DNA from: Bacteroidota bacterium
GTDB taxonomy: Bacteria > Bacteroidota > Ignavibacteria > Kapaibacteriales > UBA2268
Assembly: GCA_022708005.1 (NCBI GenBank)
Contig: JAKIZN010000016.1
Coordinates: 1 to 13,137 of the forward strand
Reading direction: 5' to 3'
Length of the DNA stretch: 13,137 nt
Shown here: piece by piece, positions 11,911 to 13,137 of the stretch
How positions within the stretch are numbered: the first letter of the stretch is position 1
How the letters are laid out: each line of letters begins with the position of its first letter
Notes under the pieces: model-generated
What the model was told of the DNA's origin: nothing
Databases searched by the model: none
Seen by the model: the letters and a program-made list of their open reading frames with translations, nothing else
Program-made: the position numbers and the translations under genes

Positions 11911-13137
11911 ATGAACTATAGAATAGTAATCCAAATACTTGGACTTATACTTACTTTTTTAGGGCTGGCAATGCTTGTGCCTCTGCCCTTTTCGTTTTAC
12001 TATAATAGTGGCGACCATCTTGGCATTATTTATTCATCAATAATCACCGTGTCCGTTGGCTTATCGGCTTTCTTGTCTATGCGCAGGAAGTCTCTCGATG
12101 CAAAGCTTGATATTCGCCCTAAGGAAGGCTTTGCAATTGTTGGGCTTGCGTGGATATTGATGTCCGCATTTGGCAGCTTGCCATTTATGCTGAGCGGAGC
12201 TATTCCTAACTTTACAGATGCCTATTTCGAGACTATGTCTGGCTTTACAACTACCGGCGCTTCGACATTGACAGATGTCGAAGCAGTTTCTAAAGGTATT
12301 ATATTTTGGCGTAGCTTTACTCACTGGCTTGGCGGTATGGGAATTATCGTCCTTTCTATTGCCATACTTCCATTCCTTGGAGTTGCGGGTATGCAGCTTT
12401 TCAAGGCTGAAGTGCCGGGTCCGACTGCAGACAAGCTCACTCCACGAATAACAGAAACTGCAAAGATTCTTTGGGGAGTTTACTTATTGCTGACGGCTCT
12501 GCAAACCGTGCTTTTAATATTCGGCGGGATGAATTTATTTGATTCGCTATGCCATACATTTGGAACAATAGCAACTGGCGGATTTTCCATCAAAAATACG
12601 AGCGTGGCATATTACCACAGCCCTTTTATTGAATACGTCATAATAATATTTATGGTGCTATCAGGAATGAGTTTCTCCATGCACTATAATTTGCTAAGGG
12701 GTCATGCTAAAAGCTTTTTTAAAAATGAAGAATCAAGATTCTTCATTTTGATTATTTTAGTCTCGTCGCTTATAATTACTTTTGATGTATTTAATCTTAA
12801 AATCGCTAATTTAGTTGATTCTTTCAGACACAGCCTATTTCAAGTTAGTTCTGTTATAACAACAACTGGCTACGGCACAAGCGATTACGAGCAATGGAGC
12901 ATTAGCTCGCAAATAATCCTGCTGCTGCTAATGTATATTGGCGGCGGTGCTGGCTCAACTGCCGGCGGTATGAAGGTGGTGCGGGTGCAACTTCTAATCA
13001 AATTTGCATACTCAGAAATTAAACGGCTTATCCATCCCAAAGCTGTTATACCAGTCAGAATTAACGGCAATCCCGTAGATAAAACTATCATGACGCACAT
13101 TTCCGTTTTCTTTGTGGTTTATATTATGATTGCCACA
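11911..13137 (+). CDS. trkH: Trk potassium uptake channel subunit TrkH, 3' end outside window
   Basis: Membrane channel subunit of the Trk K+ uptake system. My translation runs 409 codons without a stop to the window end; full-length proteins are usually about 480-500 residues. All four selectivity-filter loops are visible: TTTGAS (113-118), ATGGFS (221-226), TTTGYG (317-322) and GAGSTAGG (346-353, followed by MKVVR). Multiple membrane helices lie between them, including LTFLGLAMLVPLPFSFY at the N-terminus and the FWRSFTHWLGGMGIIVLSIA block after the first loop. The ATG lies 13 nt after the trkA stop with only a weak AAGAAAA ribosome site, which suggests coupling to trkA. A perfect 28-nt inverted repeat lies inside the gene (see separate entry). 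Confidence 0.95.
   Translation, partial: MNYRIVIQILGLILTFLGLAMLVPLPFSFYYNSGDHLGIIYSSIITVSVGLSAFLSMRRKSLDAKLDIRPKEGFAIVGLAWILMSAFGSLPFMLSGAIPNFTDAYFETMSGFTTTGASTLTDVEAVSKGIIFWRSFTHWLGGMGIIVLSIAILPFLGVAGMQLFKAEVPGPTADKLTPRITETAKILWGVYLLLTALQTVLLIFGGMNLFDSLCHTFGTIATGGFSIKNTSVAYYHSPFIEYVIIIFMVLSGMSFSMHYNLLRGHAKSFFKNEESRFFILIILVSSLIITFDVFNLKIANLVDSFRHSLFQVSSVITTTGYGTSDYEQWSISSQIILLLLMYIGGGAGSTAGGMKVVRVQLLIKFAYSEIKRLIHPKAVIPVRINGNPVDKTIMTHISVFFVVYIMIAT
12722..12749. repeat. 28-nt perfect inverted repeat inside trkH
   Basis: AAAATGAAGAATC (12722-12734) and GATTCTTCATTTT (12737-12749) are perfect 13-bp complements around AA. The frame stays open, encoding KNEESRFFIL in the stretch just before a membrane helix. 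Such a stem in coding DNA is unusual; it could be a chance result of AT-rich DNA or an mRNA hairpin. Confidence 0.6.

Noticed and set aside
12061..12324. 87-codon antisense open frame inside trkH
   Set aside because: trkH is continuous on the other strand with its first selectivity-filter loop here; the antisense frame has low-complexity composition and no recognisable domain.

Overview
The window looks like a chromosomal segment of a Gram-negative bacterium from the Bacteroidota/Chlorobiota (FCB) side of the tree. The outer-membrane LPS genes kdsA and lptC, AT-rich intergenic DNA and three upstream sites matching the Bacteroidetes-type promoter (TTTG, then TAnnTTTG) all point that way. Ignavibacteria or Kapaibacteria-like lineages are possible, but I cannot fix the genus from sequence alone. 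Several starts are TTG.

Layout. Positions 1-180 (minus) hold the N-terminal third of ribosomal protein L13 with its promoter upstream. Positions 324-5186 (minus) are one tight seven-gene cluster read in the order osmC-like, TPR protein, kdsA, lptC, tpiA, pgsA, diverged pgpA-like. Junctions are overlaps of 1-4 nt or gaps of 0-1 nt, so it should be one transcript. It combines LPS precursor synthesis (KDO-8-phosphate), LPS export (LptC), a glycolytic enzyme and phosphatidylglycerol synthesis, so most of it serves envelope building. Positions 5187-5705 form the only large gap and carry a cluster of palindromic repeat elements.

Positions 5706-9838 (plus) hold the most unusual part: an MCP-like membrane receptor with a Cache-type sensor domain, followed by a CheA-like protein. 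The CheA-like protein keeps the outline of CheA (two HPt-like domains, P3/P4-like core, CheW-like C-terminus). However, the phospho-accepting His is Asn in both HPt domains, and the ATP-binding N and G2 boxes are eroded or missing. I read this as a chemosensory-derived receptor/scaffold pair that no longer signals by phosphotransfer.

Positions 9818-10402 (minus) encode a small class II aldolase/adducin-family protein that overlaps the 3' end of the CheA-like gene. A 151-nt divergent AT-rich region then leads to trkA and trkH (plus), the NAD-binding regulator and the channel subunit of a Trk potassium uptake system. trkH runs off the window at 13137.
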